Made by a program: the position numbers and the translations under genes
In this document: positions 1 through 11,656 of the stretch, one piece after another
Layout of the letters: every line of letters starts with the position of its first letter
Position numbering within the stretch: the first letter of the stretch is position 1
Notes under the pieces: generated by a model
The model's input: only the letters and a program-made list of their open reading frames with translations
The model's database searches: none
Told to the model about the DNA's origin: nothing
Assembly: GCF_023856365.1 (NCBI RefSeq)
Contig: NW_026042444.1
Span: forward strand, 62,001-126,000
From: Brienomyrus brachyistius
Lineage: Eukaryota > Chordata > Actinopteri > Osteoglossiformes > Mormyridae
Length of the DNA: 64,000 nucleotides
Direction: 5' to 3'

Positions 1-8
1 GCTGCTGC

Positions 9-53
9 CATGATGTTTGTGAAAAGGGGTTGTAACAGAGTCCACTTTATATA
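9..53 (-). promoter_or_regulatory. TATA box and start codon of a gene leaving the window on the left
   Basis: Read on the minus strand, TATATAAAG lies at 53-45, followed after about 33 bases by an ATG at 11-9 that opens a Met-Ala-Ala frame running off the window. Only 31 bases separate this TATA box from the stop codon of the next minus-strand ORF (85-702). Such tight packing is unlike ordinary fish genes and resembles a compact viral or transposon genome. The downstream product is unknown. Confidence 0.35.
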
Positions 54-84
54 GCGACGGTGGGTGAGGGGGTGAGGGGGGTCC

Positions 85-702
85 TTACGGCGTAGGTTTT
101 GTCATCTCTTGCATCTGCTTACGCCCCCGACTCTCCTTAAACATCGCTTGGTAGTAACCAGACTTTTCTTGAATCATCTGCATCCAAATCAGAAACGGTA
201 TTCTCAGGCCAAAACAGTCGCATTTAGGCCACTGCCATATATTCACCATTCTCTTGTCCAGCTCCCCGGTCACGTCCCACTTCATAATGGTGGTACGCTG
301 TTTACGAGCATCTCTATAGTGCATCTCCATTCTTCCAGTCTCGACCTCAAGGTCGGGGTCGGTGCTCTCCTCCATCATCGGGGTAACGACAGTCTTCAAG
401 TTTCCCCATTCCGTTTCGGAAAAAGTCACCAGATACGGGTCGTCTTTCGGGGGGTCTGGGCTGTCTCCGGTGACCTGAAAGACGCGCAGTTCCTCCGCAA
501 CGTTGTCAAAGAGGCAGACCAGTTTATTCCCGTTGGGCAGCTCCCAGATAGCCCTCGGGTCTTCCGACGGTCGCATCATAGGTACCCGTCTACGTGCCGT
601 AAGAATCTTCCTGGGAGCCCCCGGAGGCTGCATAATGGCCTCCTGCTCCTGTTGAGTCTTAGAAGGTGAGGTTGAATATTTCATTTCGGAAGTCCCAGAC
701 AT
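85..702 (-). CDS. Unrecognised 205-aa ORF, possibly from a virus-like or mobile element
   Basis: An ATG-started frame of 205 codons with normal, non-repetitive amino-acid composition, so it is unlikely to be a chance ORF. I recognise no family. It has a Ser/Gln-rich, then basic N-terminus (residues 1-45), a Trp/Leu-rich middle (IWELPNGNKL near residue 52), an acidic stretch (about 110-122) and a basic tail (KESRGRKQ). No signal peptide or membrane segment is evident. The antisense frame is also open but low in complexity. An AT-rich TATA-like stretch lies about 50 bases upstream of the ATG, and a second minus-strand transcription unit starts right after the stop. It lies outside the duplicated units. 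It could be a degraded or live gene of an integrated DNA virus or large transposon; this is inferred only from the compact layout. Confidence 0.5.
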   Translation of the reverse strand: MSGTSEMKYSTSPSKTQQEQEAIMQPPGAPRKILTARRRVPMMRPSEDPRAIWELPNGNKLVCLFDNVAEELRVFQVTGDSPDPPKDDPYLVTFSETEWGNLKTVVTPMMEESTDPDLEVETGRMEMHYRDARKQRTTIMKWDVTGELDKRMVNIWQWPKCDCFGLRIPFLIWMQMIQEKSGYYQAMFKESRGRKQMQEMTKPTP

Positions 703-888
703 GTCTGTATTTTTTGAAAAGATAGAGTTGGCCCTGCAGCGCGAAGCTCCCTATATTCTACACGGCCTGCTCGTGGGGGCGTGGTACGGATGAAGATGAT
801 GCCTCTAGGAGGAGGAAAAGGCCCCCCGCTCGACGTAATACAATTTAATTGTCTCTGTCACCCCATATCTGCACGGTCATGTATGACA

Positions 889-1164
889 AACAAAACTATA
901 AACAGAATTTACTGGCGGGCAAATTGTCAGACTTGATGTATGACCAGGTGGTACGGCCTTGATGATGCTACTCGTGCCTGTGTAAGAAAATTATCTGTAA
1001 TTTGGGACGTATGTGAAAACAAAACTTTAAACAGAATTTACTGGAGGGCAAAAGTGTCAGACTCGATGTATGGCCCGCGTGGCCGGGTAGGGGGGCGCCT
1101 CGATGGCCAGGTGGCACGGCCCTGCAGAATTTACTGGCGGACAAATTGACAGACTCGATGTATG
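889..1164. repeat. Three dispersed direct repeats with a 40-bp core
   Basis: A 40-41 base core beginning CAGAATTTACTGG and ending GATGTATG occurs at 903-942, 1032-1072 and 1125-1164 with only a few differences. Copies A and B also share the preceding AAACAAAACT stretch and a following CCAGGTGG(T/C)ACGGCC block. The repeats sit between the 205-aa ORF and the 86-aa ORF, where an enhancer or replication-related repeat would sit in a compact element. The spacing is irregular and the spacers are themselves related, so this is not a CRISPR array. Confidence 0.75.
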
Positions 1165-1263
1165 TCTCGACTTATGACCTTTACAAATTGGCGCCATACG
1201 CCGATGTGATACAAACGCTCGCGTGAGGAAAAAACACACGGTCAAAACTAGCGCCGAGCGTTT

Positions 1264-1524
1264 TTATTGGACGATAGACCCTGCACCTCCTCCTCTCATT
1301 CTTTGCTCCAACTTTACCATTTTATCCCACAGTCTCTCACAGTTTCTCTCAGACTCGCGCAGCAGCACGCCTCTCAGCTCTCCCGCATCGCTCTCTCCGA
1401 GGATTATCCAAAGCCGTGCGGACCTTTCCGCGCTACCGCACCAGTATGTGAATAAGTCCTTTGCTGATTCTCCGAAGCCCGGGGACCTTACCACGCTACC
1501 GCACACCGTACGCTCGCGCTCCAT
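1264..1524 (-). CDS. Small 86-aa ORF with a poly(A) signal overlapping its stop
   Basis: The frame starts at ATG 1524 with an Arg/Glu-rich beginning (MERERTVCGS). It contains two related segments (CGSVVRSPGFGES and CGSAERSARLWIILGES) and a helical, charged C-terminal part (about residues 52-78). The stop codon TAA at 1266-1264 is embedded in an AATAAA poly(A) signal (minus strand 1268-1263), an economy typical of compact viral or transposon genes. No family is recognised. The internal similarity comes from a duplicated DNA stretch at about 1398-1440 and 1468-1506. It may be spurious, but orientation and the poly(A) signal agree with the neighbouring minus-strand ORF. Confidence 0.35.
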   Translation of the reverse strand: MERERTVCGSVVRSPGFGESAKDLFTYWCGSAERSARLWIILGESDAGELRGVLLRESERNCERLWDKMVKLEQRMRGGGAGSIVQ

Positions 1525-1559
1525 CAGGTAACCCAGCCACGCTCACTCCCGCCCGCGCA

Positions 1560-2012
1560 CCACAAAATAATAATAATAATAACTTATTCAAATAACACAC
1601 GCTCATAAGCACTCTCATCAATATCATTTTTAAAATAATACACACTCATAAGCACTCTCCTCAATATCATTTTAAAATAATAAACATTTAAAATAAGCAT
1701 TTAAAATAATAAATAATTAAATCCAAATACCATTGCATCACTAACACAACCAACCCATGCCCCCTAAGCCACAATCATTTAAAATAATAAATAAATAATT
1801 AAATACAAATACCATTGCAGCAGTTACACAACCAACCCCCGGGGAAGAAGACAAAAAAAAAATATTTAAATAAATAATTAAATCCACATGCTATTGCGTC
1901 AGTTACACAACCAAGCTCAACCCACTACAACATAAGCTCCGCCCACTGAACTTTTGAACGTGACCTTTGACCCGACCTGTCATTTTGACGAAAGCGGTAT
2001 TGCATCTCTCTC
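1560..2012. other. AT-rich, degenerate tandem-like sequence without a gene
   Basis: An (AAT)n run is followed by imperfect repeats of two kinds: 'cactctcatcaatatcattt..aaaataat' and 'aataattaaat.caaatac.attgc'. No coding potential was seen. It ends at the left boundary of the duplicated unit. Confidence 0.6.
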
Positions 2013-2029
2013 TTACATGAAATTACTTT

Positions 2030-3440
2030 CTAAGAACATTTTATTTTGTAATTCAAATTTTTCTTATTTTTCAAACCAAAAAGTTACAGCACTCTCATAT
2101 AATACACTTCAGCCATTCACATTTATAAAACAATATGACCAATCACTAGTTCAACCTCCCAGCCATTTATCCTTCAAAAACATGGCCCTAGAAACATTCC
2201 CACATTTTCATTATACCTCGTCTCCCATTTAGTCTGTCCAACATTTTTTCATATGAAGCTGCCTTAATCATCTCATTGGTCCATTCCTTTATATTGGGGA
2301 TTGTTGAGGATTTCAAATGCCTTAATATTACCCTCATGGCAGTTATGAGTCCCACCATCACAGCCTTAAACTGTTTATTATTCACCTTTGGCAATTCCAC
2401 TCTATCTCCTAGCAGAGAGAGTCGGGTTTGCGGGGTAAAGTAAAGCCTAGCCATTTGTCCAGGAGACCAAGAACTCTACCCCAAAATGGATATACCTGAG
2501 AGCACTGCCACAGCATGTGTAAATAAACCCCCATCTGCCTTCTAAAATTCCAACACTGATCAGTATTAATTAGTCCAGTTCTATTTAGTCTAACTAGTGT
2601 CCAGTACTATCTGTGTATAATTTTATACTGAATAAATTTACCTTTTACTTCCCTAAAATATTTCCCCACTCTAGAAAGTATTCTTGACCATTCATCTTCT
2701 GCATTTTAACACTCGTGACTCAATGCCTCAGTTGCAAAAACTTCCAAAAACTCCCTCCTCCTCCTACATCATACTTACTCTTTAAGTCTGATTATGACAT
2801 AAACATCCCATTTACGAATAAATCCCAGAGAGTTTTCACCCCTTTGGGTTGCCATTGTTTCCATACTTTTTACTATTTGTATTTGAGGATTGTGCCAAAT
2901 TGAGGAATATGGCTGCATGTCATGTGATACTTTAAGCTTCTTATGTATTTTGATCCATATATTTCTCGAAAAAGATATTATCGGGTTTGTGTTTCTTATA
3001 TTGTCCCCCCATTGTGACAGAATGTGCAGAGGTTGAAATAGTGAAGCCAAATTGCTCTCGATAGCTATCCAGTCCACATCAGAATTCACATTCTTCCAGT
3101 GATAGTAGAGTTTGGCTATTTCAAATGACATGCTATATAATCTAACATCTGGCAATCCTAGACCTCCCTTGTCTCTGGGCGAAGTAATTTTAATCCTAGG
3201 TTTATTCTTTCCCAACAAAAATCTTATACTATACTCTCGTACTGTTCAAATATCCTTTCCGGAATATTAAATGGAAGCATCATAGAGAGATAATTAACTT
3301 GAGGCACCACAACCATTTTAGTAACATTAACCTTCCCCCCATAAGGATAATTTCAATGCTTTCCATTTGTCCATATTAGGTTTAATTTTGTTCAATGAGG
3401 GTTCAAAATTCTGAATTATTATTTTGTCAATATATAAACT
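2030..3440 (-). mobile_element. 5'-truncated L1-type LINE, C-terminal end of ORF2 (unit 1)
   Basis: Read on the minus strand, two broken frames (3218-2775 and 2454-2188), plus the stretch before them, give the post-reverse-transcriptase tail typical of vertebrate L1 ORF2. Visible motifs are WGKVNVTKM, FLLGKNKPRIK, DKGGLGLPDVRLY and the terminal IKMWECF. Frames are interrupted by stops and shifts, so it is dead. The 3' UTR-like AT-rich end lies at about 2030-2187. Confidence 0.8.
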
Positions 3441-3939
3441 CAACAGATTTAAATTTCATGTTTATAGTTCAATTTTATGTTATATAAACAAAATAATTTT
3501 AATACAGTGCATTTTTTTTATTAATTCAACAGCACCCATGTTCAATCCACTTAAGTTTGGAAGGTGTATTGGAAGGTAACGTAGATATTTCTTAAGTGGG
3601 CATCCAGAGATATCGTCTCCCCTCCAAGCACCCCTTTTCTCCACTAGTTCTGTATGGAGCTCAACAGGAGGAATGGAGAGGTAGATAAAGGGGTTAGTCT
3701 CAAACATAATGTAATAAAAAATAAAGAGTAAATACAAGCGCCATGAAGCAGTATTGAGTTCCAGCAGGCCTTGACTTACAGTAAAGGAATTGTAAGGCAG
3801 ACATGCTAACAAAACAGCTTTACATTCCCAATTCCAAACCATTAATGGGCAACCTTAGAGTGACGACGGCTAAAAAAAACCTTAGCTATAAGCAGGAATG
3901 AAACATTGTGAAAAGCCAAGACTCCACATGAAGGTAAAT

Positions 3940-4511
3940 TTGATCCTCCGCCTATCGCAGTAGATGCGTTCCAGACCCATCAGCGATAGGTGAAAATCCA
4001 CGATACAGAAGGATCATATAATTTTTTTTTTAAGTTTAAGCCTTAAAATACCCCTCCCACATGCTTTAAACATATGTAAACTCATTAAAACACATATATC
4101 GGGCTATGTTAAATGTCGGGCTAAGGATATGAGTAACATAATAATAATAATAATAATAATAAAATAATAATTTTTAATATGTATACACACACACAACTTT
4201 CTCTCTATATATGTAATGGAATATATAAAAATTAAAACATATATGGCTCTTACACATTCTTTTCATCCTTCTTCATGTAGCATACTGTTGATTCATTCAA
4301 ACCATAATGGCGAACGCCGTCCGCATAACGCTTTCCTTCCCGAAGCACATCCAGAAGTTTTACCTTCTCCTGAATGGTCAACGTCTTCCATCGTAGGGCT
4401 TAGAACAAAACGAAAACAATCGGACCACAAACAATGTACGGGATACGCAGAGAATTGTGAGGCGTCGGAGGAAAATCCGCGATATAGTGGGGAATCGCTG
4501 TAATGTGAATT
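3940..4511 (-). mobile_element. pogo/Tigger-like DNA transposon relic (unit 1)
   Basis: The left part (CTATCGCAGTAGATGCGTTC, GCGATAGGTGAAAATCC) and the right part (GAAAATCCGCGATATAGTG) are the GCGATA-type ends common in Tigger/pogo elements. On the minus strand at about 4380-4287 a frame reads LTIQEKVKLLDVLREGKRYA..VRHYGLNES. That is the start of the CENP-B/Psq-type helix-turn-helix of pogo transposases. Only this fragment of transposase remains. An (AAT)n run lies inside at about 4138-4170. Confidence 0.65.
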
Positions 4512-4891
4512 CTGCCAATCCTGGTTTTCAGCACCATGGACAGAAACCTGTCGTTTATAGGGACCTATTATGCCCATTTTCACTGTTCATAATTGGATTT
4601 TTATGGTCTGCTAGAATAGATTCACCCTTTTGATAGGTGATATCCTAGAATCCAATATATTATTGCAGGGCTGTTTTCATTTGATGTTAACCAAATGTGA
4701 TATATTTATTTTTACTTTTGATATCTCGTCCTTTTCCCCTTATCTGATAAGAGCCGCTGTCCGCTGAGACAAGCTGGTGTGTTTTTACTGCTCACTGAAA
4801 AGTGGGTGGTGCGGACATTGTGTATTACATCACACTATGAGACAGTCACTGATTGGTGGGCTCTGAGGGGGCAGTGTGACCTGAAAATCAT

Positions 4892-5155
4892 CCATCAATC
4901 AACCCAGGATGGGGGGCCAGCCCATCGCAGGGCACACTCACACACCATTCACTCACACATGCTCTCCTACGGGCAATTTAGCAAGTCCAATTAGCCTCAG
5001 CATGTCTTTGGAATGTGGGGGGAAACCAAAGTACCCAGAGGAAACCTCATGACGACATGGGGAGAACATGCAAACTCCGCACACATGTGACCCATGCGGA
5101 GACTCGAACCTGGGACCCAAAGGTGTAAGGCAACAGTGCTAACCACTGTACCGCT
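4892..5155 (-). mobile_element. V-SINE, truncated (unit 1)
   Basis: In minus orientation the tRNA-like head is at the right (AGCACTGTTGCC, B-box GGTTCGAGTCTCC) and is followed by the V-SINE core (GTTTGCATGTTCTCCCC, AAAGACATGCTGAGGC). It lacks the usual CATC-repeat part. It is flanked by a 12-bp target duplication, CCTGAAAATCAT, at 4880-4891 and 5156-5167, so the truncated form inserted as such. Confidence 0.85.
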
Positions 5156-5167
5156 CCTGAAAATCAT

Positions 5168-7252
5168 GAACCATTTTAAATATTGAAGTATTTTTGAAAT
5201 ATTTATTAATTTTAAATATTTATTAAATCAAAACATTGGGCAGTATACATGTTATAGGTACTTATTAATGAATAAGCAATATAATAAGATTCAATTTTGC
5301 TTTCACTACTTAAAGCGCCAGAACATCGTATTTGAAAAATTCAACAGCAATATCCCTTACCAGAAATCAGGAACAGGTTAAGAAAATCCACAGACTTCGT
5401 CGCGAGCAGTTTAATATACGAACTATTTCCTTCTACCCAACTCCACACACCAATAATATCACTGCGCAGCAGATATTGCCAGGGAGCTCGCGCTTGTGTC
5501 TAATGCGCAGTGATACGAGTAGTGTACTTCGATAGAAGCCCGACATTTCTACGGCTGATATTTCCAAACCTGAACAACTCCCAGCAGAACTTTGATGAAT
5601 AGATAGCATTAAGGCCCCTCTAAAATATCTTTTTATAGTTTTGGGGTGAACCTCCCATTTAAACGAAGTACATGGTGGTGCTCATGAATTTGAAAGCCTA
5701 GATGCCTCATCTCGCTTTTCCACAACGAGTCAGCAGCGCCACCATCTTGGAGCGATAATTAGACATAAACAAGCAACATGTCAGGGTGTAGATGGAAAGA
5801 TCTTTTAGCCATAACTTCTTTACTAATTAACGCATTTATATCTTACAATTATGTAGAATAAATAAACAAGCCCACCACTACTGCCCCCCCCCAAATTTAT
5901 GTAGTATTGCTCATAGTATTCTCAACAAAAACTAATGCTAGTATCCCGTCAGTGTCACAGGCAAGTAAACATGTTATGTATCTTATTTGACCGTACCGCA
6001 GATTTTTTTACCTGTGAAATGTGGTTCCCTGTTTTCTAGTTTTAACATTCCTCATGTTGTTGCAGTTTCGAAAATAGTCGGTTCACTAAGTCATATCTAT
6101 GAATCCTCTATTTCACAATTACCATGCCAACATCGCGTATCGCCCAAGGAGGCACACAGGGTTTCAAATCTATGGCGGTGCTGCCTACACTACTACCAGT
6201 CACATGACACAGGAGCTACCGAATACCCGCCAATCGGGAGCCGGCTAGATCAACCACGCCCACCCGTCACATAGAGGAGAGTGAGGCGAAAGAAGCGAAT
6301 CAGTTTAAAAATGTCACCATTAACGCGGTATTTAGTAGTCTGGAGATATTTTACTTTAAGCAAGGCACAAAATAAAGTTGTAGTATTTGTAATAAAATTT
6401 GAAGATTAGCCATCCCCAAGGAGCTGACAGGAAAGCCAGGTACAGGTTTAGTCCTCCTTAATCAGCTTGTCGGTTACTAAATGTCGGCAAATAAGCTTGC
6501 CTTTTTCTGTGATTTTTTTTCAGTTTAATTGACACTTAAAGAAGTAATCTGAGACCTGAGATATAACATTAGCAACGATGGTCATTTTTTACACTCATGG
6601 ATTTTAACATTGAGGACGTGTGTCACATGTCATTTTCACATAGAGGGAGTTTAATTGTTTTTATCTGTGTCTGTGTGTCAACATATGTCTATTTAGTTAT
6701 GTCACTGAAATGTATGATTAGTATTGACATTTCCATAGACTACTATGTTTTAATAAAAATGTATGATCCTTTGGGAGTTGGGCAATAGAACGGAATTGTA
6801 AAGTATCAATAAGAAATACTATTAATGAAGTAGCCGCCGTAACCTTTTGCTTTGTATGAAGTGTGCATACAAAACACAAATAATGCAGTTGTACTGTTAT
6901 GTATATAATTTAAAAGGTATACTTGCCAGCAAAAGATTGAGTTAATAAAATTAAATGAAAAGTATTAAGACCCCTTGTCATTCATAGTATTATATACTTC
7001 TTAATTTTACAAAGACTTTTTTCCTATCATATTTTTTAGTTTTTGAAGTTGATAATCTGGAAAACTGCTGCCTGGGATCAACTATCCATTCTTGACTCTT
7101 GGAATAGGAATTGAAGTCGAATCAAACAGCCTTACAGCACCCTCTTGTGACATACAGTAATATGGAAAACAGAACAATTACTAACTGAACGCAACATCCC
7201 CCCTTTACTTATGTATTCTTCTTCCTGCAGCAGCACTGTCTTCTATAAAAGT
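5168..7252. other. No gene recognised
   Basis: AT-rich intergenic sequence. Short frames such as 5332-5535, 5987-6274 and 6597-6788 lack recognisable motifs or codon bias. A moderately GC-rich stretch at about 6120-6290 could be an old repeat or a regulatory region, but nothing specific is visible. The counterpart in unit 2 is 32249-34333 and is almost identical. Confidence 0.6.
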
Positions 7253-7257
7253 CACGC

Positions 7258-7542
7258 TGTCACGATCGCGGTCGGGCGAAGCGGCGATCGTGCGGGCAGG
7301 CGTGGAAATAGCAGGCAGACAGGTGAAGTCGGGGCAAAACCAGGGATTTAATGGGCAAACGAGGACTGGAAAACATAGCACACCTACAAACATCAATGAC
7401 GGACAAGGGAAACCGGGGAGACCAGGACTTAATACACAGGACTAATCAAAGTAACCAGACAAAGCTGGAGACGATCAGGGAAATACATGTGGGTAATCAG
7501 GGGGCGTGGCACACACGAGGAGCGGACGAGCCGGGCATGACA
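7258..7542 (-). mobile_element. Solo LTR of the self-priming LTR family (unit 1)
   Basis: A 285-bp sequence with TG...CA ends (TGTCACGATCG...GGGCATGACA) is flanked by a 5-bp duplication, CACGC, at 7253-7257 and 7543-7547. It is related along its length to the LTRs at 47105, 49962, 56408 and 59397. The minus orientation is set by an ATTAAA poly(A) signal and a TTAAG element upstream of the R region. No internal region follows, so it is a recombination-derived solo LTR. It occurs in both units, so it predates the duplication. Confidence 0.88.
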
Positions 7543-7559
7543 CACGCCTTACCTGTAAC

Positions 7560-7913
7560 ATCCATCCATCCATTTTCCAAACCGCTTATCCTACTGGGTC
7601 GCAGGGGGTCCGGAGCCCATCCCGGAAGCAATGGGCACGAGGCAGGGAACAACCCAGGATGGGGGGCCAGCCCATCGCAGGGCACACTCATACACCATTC
7701 ACTCACACAAGCACACCTATGGGCAATTTAGCAACTCCAATTAGCCTCAGCATGTTTTTGGACTGTGGGGGGAAACCGGAGTACCCGGAGGAAACCCCAC
7801 GACGACATGGGGAGAACATGCAAACTCCACACACATGTGACCCAGGCGGAGACTCGAACCTGGGTCCCAGAGGTGTGAGGCAACAGTGCTAACCACTGCA
7901 CCACCATGCCGCC
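7560..7913 (-). mobile_element. V-SINE, full length (unit 1)
   Basis: In minus orientation it starts GGCGGCATGGTGGTGCAGTG (A-box) and has GGTTCGAGTCTCC (B-box), both pol III promoter elements. The conserved V core follows, then a LINE-derived tail ending in an ATGG repeat (plus-strand CATCCATCC at 7559). It lies 15 bp from the solo LTR. No clear target duplication was found. Confidence 0.88.
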
Positions 7914-7917
7914 CCCC

Positions 7918-10900
7918 CATAAATTCATTTTTCCATTTTTATTTTCAATAATATTGATGTTAACTCAGCATCTTATTTTCAATGTTGAAAAAGTCACTTT
8001 ATATCAAGGTTTCGCCACCATTATTTTTTCAATATTGAAAAAATGACCAAAAATCAATTCAGTTTCAATGCTGATAATTTAACACTGACCATAATTCAAT
8101 GCATTTAACTATACTTCAACGCTGAAACAATAATATGATGCTATCTGGGCTATGAATAATTATTTCAATTTATATACAGATTCCAAGCCCATATAGGTGA
8201 TACACAGGTACGTAATGGGCGTCTTATGTCTGAGGTAGCCAGCTACTGTGTTTGATAACCCACCATCATAATAATAGTTTCCTTGCACTAGTATAAACCA
8301 ATTGATCCCTCTTGCAATAACCTGTGGTATGAAACTGAATAAAATGTATCGTACCAGTCTTGGGGAAAACCAGTGAGAATCCACTGTGAAACAGCACTGC
8401 GCAAATTCTCATGTGTTCCTAATGACAAGGGCAAGACTGGTAATCAAATTAGCCTCTCAGCAGGAGTGTTAGTGTAAAAGCAGGGCTTATTGACACAGAT
8501 AATAAAGCTTGTTAGAATGCGTAACATAATTATTTAGCTGGGCCCAGAAGAGGTGAGAGCTCCCCTAGTGGCTACAGGAGTGCATTTTCCCCAAAGCAGG
8601 TATAATGGATGGTGGTCTTATTGCTTTTAGACCACAACTTGGGATAGAAGAACAAATCAAATTATTTTCCTCATTTAATATTCAGATTTTAATTGGGCTT
8701 AAATTTTAGAGCACAGTGTGTTCTAGGATGGTACGTTATGGATATTAGTCTCTACCACATTCTAACGCTATAAATCCGGACCTTTTCCTATGTTTGATTT
8801 GGTGGCTGCCAGGCGTTCTGAGTAGTATAGTGACTATGGTAGGCGTGTGATTCCCTAAGGAATTTTTTGTTCTGTTCTGTGTGGCAAATACATATAATGC
8901 TGACATTTTTCCTGGAAGATTTGGGATTTTTCATCCCGTGCCTTAAGGTATTTCTCTCCAGCTCTAGGGAGTCTCCCCCGAAAACACCAGTCACTCACTA
9001 GCCTTAGACTTATGCTTGCTGACTTATTCAACACCATGAAGGATTAACAGAAAAACAGAAACCTATTAAAAGGCTGCACCATATCATGATATGCAAATAA
9101 ACATCCAGCATCATTGTTTCACAGGGAAGTACATTATTTATTGATAATTATAACCCTAACCCTTACTTCTCAGCTTGACAAACATAAGGTGCGGTGTGTG
9201 AACATGTGAACTGGTTGAAATGCAAGTGTCTCTCAGTCAATGCATAAGACTTGAGAGCCCTGACTTTACTTATATAGCCCACAACATGTTTATGATTCAT
9301 AAATAAATCTGGCCAGCAAATCGGTCTTTCATTTTCCACAGAATAAAAAAAACGATAATGTTATCCCACTGATAATTGCAGGCGCGTTTCACCCCCGGCA
9401 CTGGCTGGAGACACAGGCAAAAGGCATACAATCTTATTGAGGTACAAAAATTATTCCATCTACTCTGCACTTCTGCATAACTTCCATCATAGTGCCAGTT
9501 TTTGCGGTCAGCAAGTTTATTACTGTAAGCGCCTCCATAGTAGTGCCTCTGAGGAACTGAACCGGACTTCCGATGGTGTCTCTCACATGTACATCATACA
9601 TATATATATATATATACACTCACTCTCTCTGGGTCTTTCACGTGATATGTGGTCAGCCACTATATGGGAGGGATATTCAGGCATAAATTAAGGGCATATT
9701 TACAAGCCGCACTAGTGTACCTATGTAACCGGTCATTCCCTGCCTATACTCTGCATTGTGTTTTGGGGTGTTATCAGGTGTGTGTGGGGTGCAGGAGGAA
9801 GGGATATTACAGACGCCGTTGTCGTTCCTGGATTTTATTGAAACTGTTGGGAACAATAAGGAAAGGGGTAAACTTCATATGCTCTGGCCCTCTCGCTCTC
9901 TCTGCACAAAGTAAAACAATGTATATACTTATGCATAGACATGTTTTCTATCCCCTGCTTATGATGAATAATAAATCAAATATAATATATATGGGTCATA
10001 ATTATACAATTGATTTACTAACTCGGGGGACCCTGCCACTAGATCCTCACCTCTTCCCACGTGTGCAATACACCAAAGGGAAGAGGAAATGAGGTCGGGA
10101 CCCTTATAAAGGGGAAAAGACAGAGGGAGGGGCGATGCAGGACAAAAGCATCATGGGAAAGTTTAAAGGATATTGTACCCATCAGGTTAGACAGAAGAAG
10201 GAAAACAGAATCTTGTATAATTATAAGTTAAAAGTAAAATAACAACCTGTTACACGTCACCTACACTTCAGACTTCATCCTCAAAATCAAAGCAGTATTA
10301 ACACAAGCAACATGTTCCATCTCTTAAATCCAATCTAACATTTAAAAATAAAGTCTGTTTCAACTGGACTTTTATCTAAGAAAAACAAACATTTTATGTT
10401 CGAGTTGTTATAAAACTACTGAAACAAATAATTGGCTATACTGCAGTTCCGCTGTCTTGTTTGGCACCCTAAATTATGTCCTGCATTCTGTGGAAACAAA
10501 TGAAGGCTGAGGAATGTTACGTAACACAGGTAGAATGCAAAAACTCTACCTGGTGTAATTCAGTGCATAAAACCAATGGTCTTAAGTGTGGTGTCTTCTT
10601 CGTAACACTCCCTGACTTTTGTATCCATGACCATGAGATAGGGTGGGCTGCTTTTCTTCCTTCCTTTGACTAGTATTCCTCCCTTTCCTCCCAGCCTTGG
10701 TTGGTGGGTCAGGCAGCATCACCTTCTTTTAATAGACCCAGGTGTCATTTATCTTGAAATTAGGTTCAAGTGCAGAAAATGATCTAGTCTTAGACAATCT
10801 CTGAATTACAGAGAAATCTGATTTATTCTGAAACTGTGAGAAATTGTTCATCTGTATTTTGCTGCATTGCTAATTGTTGATGTGTGTGCCCTCCTTGTGC

Positions 10901-11594
10901 AGTAAAGGGGAGATCACATGCAGAGCTGGTTTTCTGTAGTTTCTTAGCCTGAATTAAAATAAAATATTCTCTTCATATAGGAACCAAGTCTCTGGCTGGA
11001 AATTTCTACAAAAGGTCCATCTTCTTTTGCCGTATCAACACTTAAATGAGAAAAGCAGACAGGGACAGTATAGGTGACAGCAGTGACTGTCCTTCCATGC
11101 CATCCAAATGTCCAAGGGGTATGACCAGAGTACACATGTACAAAAAATTATATATCAAAAGCAAGTACCTTTGTTGAAACGTGAAGGTAATCGTTTACAA
11201 CATAACAATTCCATCCTAAAAAAAAGAATTTGTCTGTGTATTGCCTAGGAACAGCTACAATGTTAAAATGGTAAATCCCAACCAACCAGAGCAAGAACTG
11301 ACACGTTATTTAAGAACTGAAAGAAGGAGAAAATTGAAAACTTTCTTCGTGGGATCAATAACATATATGTTTTGTTTCCCACGGTCCTGTTACTAATTCA
11401 AATCTTAAATCCTGTACTTTGATATTTTGGGCTGAATGTAATGACAGCAAACGTAACAGCTGCCTCAATGCAGGTGAAGGCAGCCCAGAGGGTCCAAGAG
11501 GTCAGTGGTCAATTACTGCATAGGGATCAAATCTGCAATCAGAAAATTACTGCATACATGCCTTTATATTACGGTCAAGCGGAGAGTCAGAGCA
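7918..11594. other. No gene recognised; upstream region of the X-box gene
   Basis: At 7960-8140, short TTTCAAT.TTGAAA-type palindromic motifs recur, as in decayed fish hairpin elements. A (TA)n run lies at about 9598-9616. The part 9503-11523 is missing from unit 2, where bases about 36960 and 36963 are joined with a small change. Frames at 9649-10092 and 10944-11135 have no recognisable domain. Confidence 0.55.
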
Positions 11595-11608
11595 GTTTCC
11601 ATAGAAAC
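11595..11608 (+). promoter_or_regulatory. RFX X-box in the promoter of the two-exon gene (unit 1)
   Basis: GTTTCCATAGAAAC is a perfect fit to the palindromic RFX-factor X-box (GTHNYYATRRNAAC). It ends 49 bp before the start codon of the downstream gene, the usual position in promoters of ciliary genes driven by RFX. The identical motif is kept in unit 2. Binding is inferred from the match alone. Confidence 0.65.
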
Positions 11609-11656
11609 AACGTAAACAAACTTTACCGTTTGAAGCACAACAAACTCTGAGTGAAA

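Noticed and set aside
889..1164. CRISPR-like array
   Set aside because: Only three repeats, spacers related to each other and of unequal length, and the host is a vertebrate.
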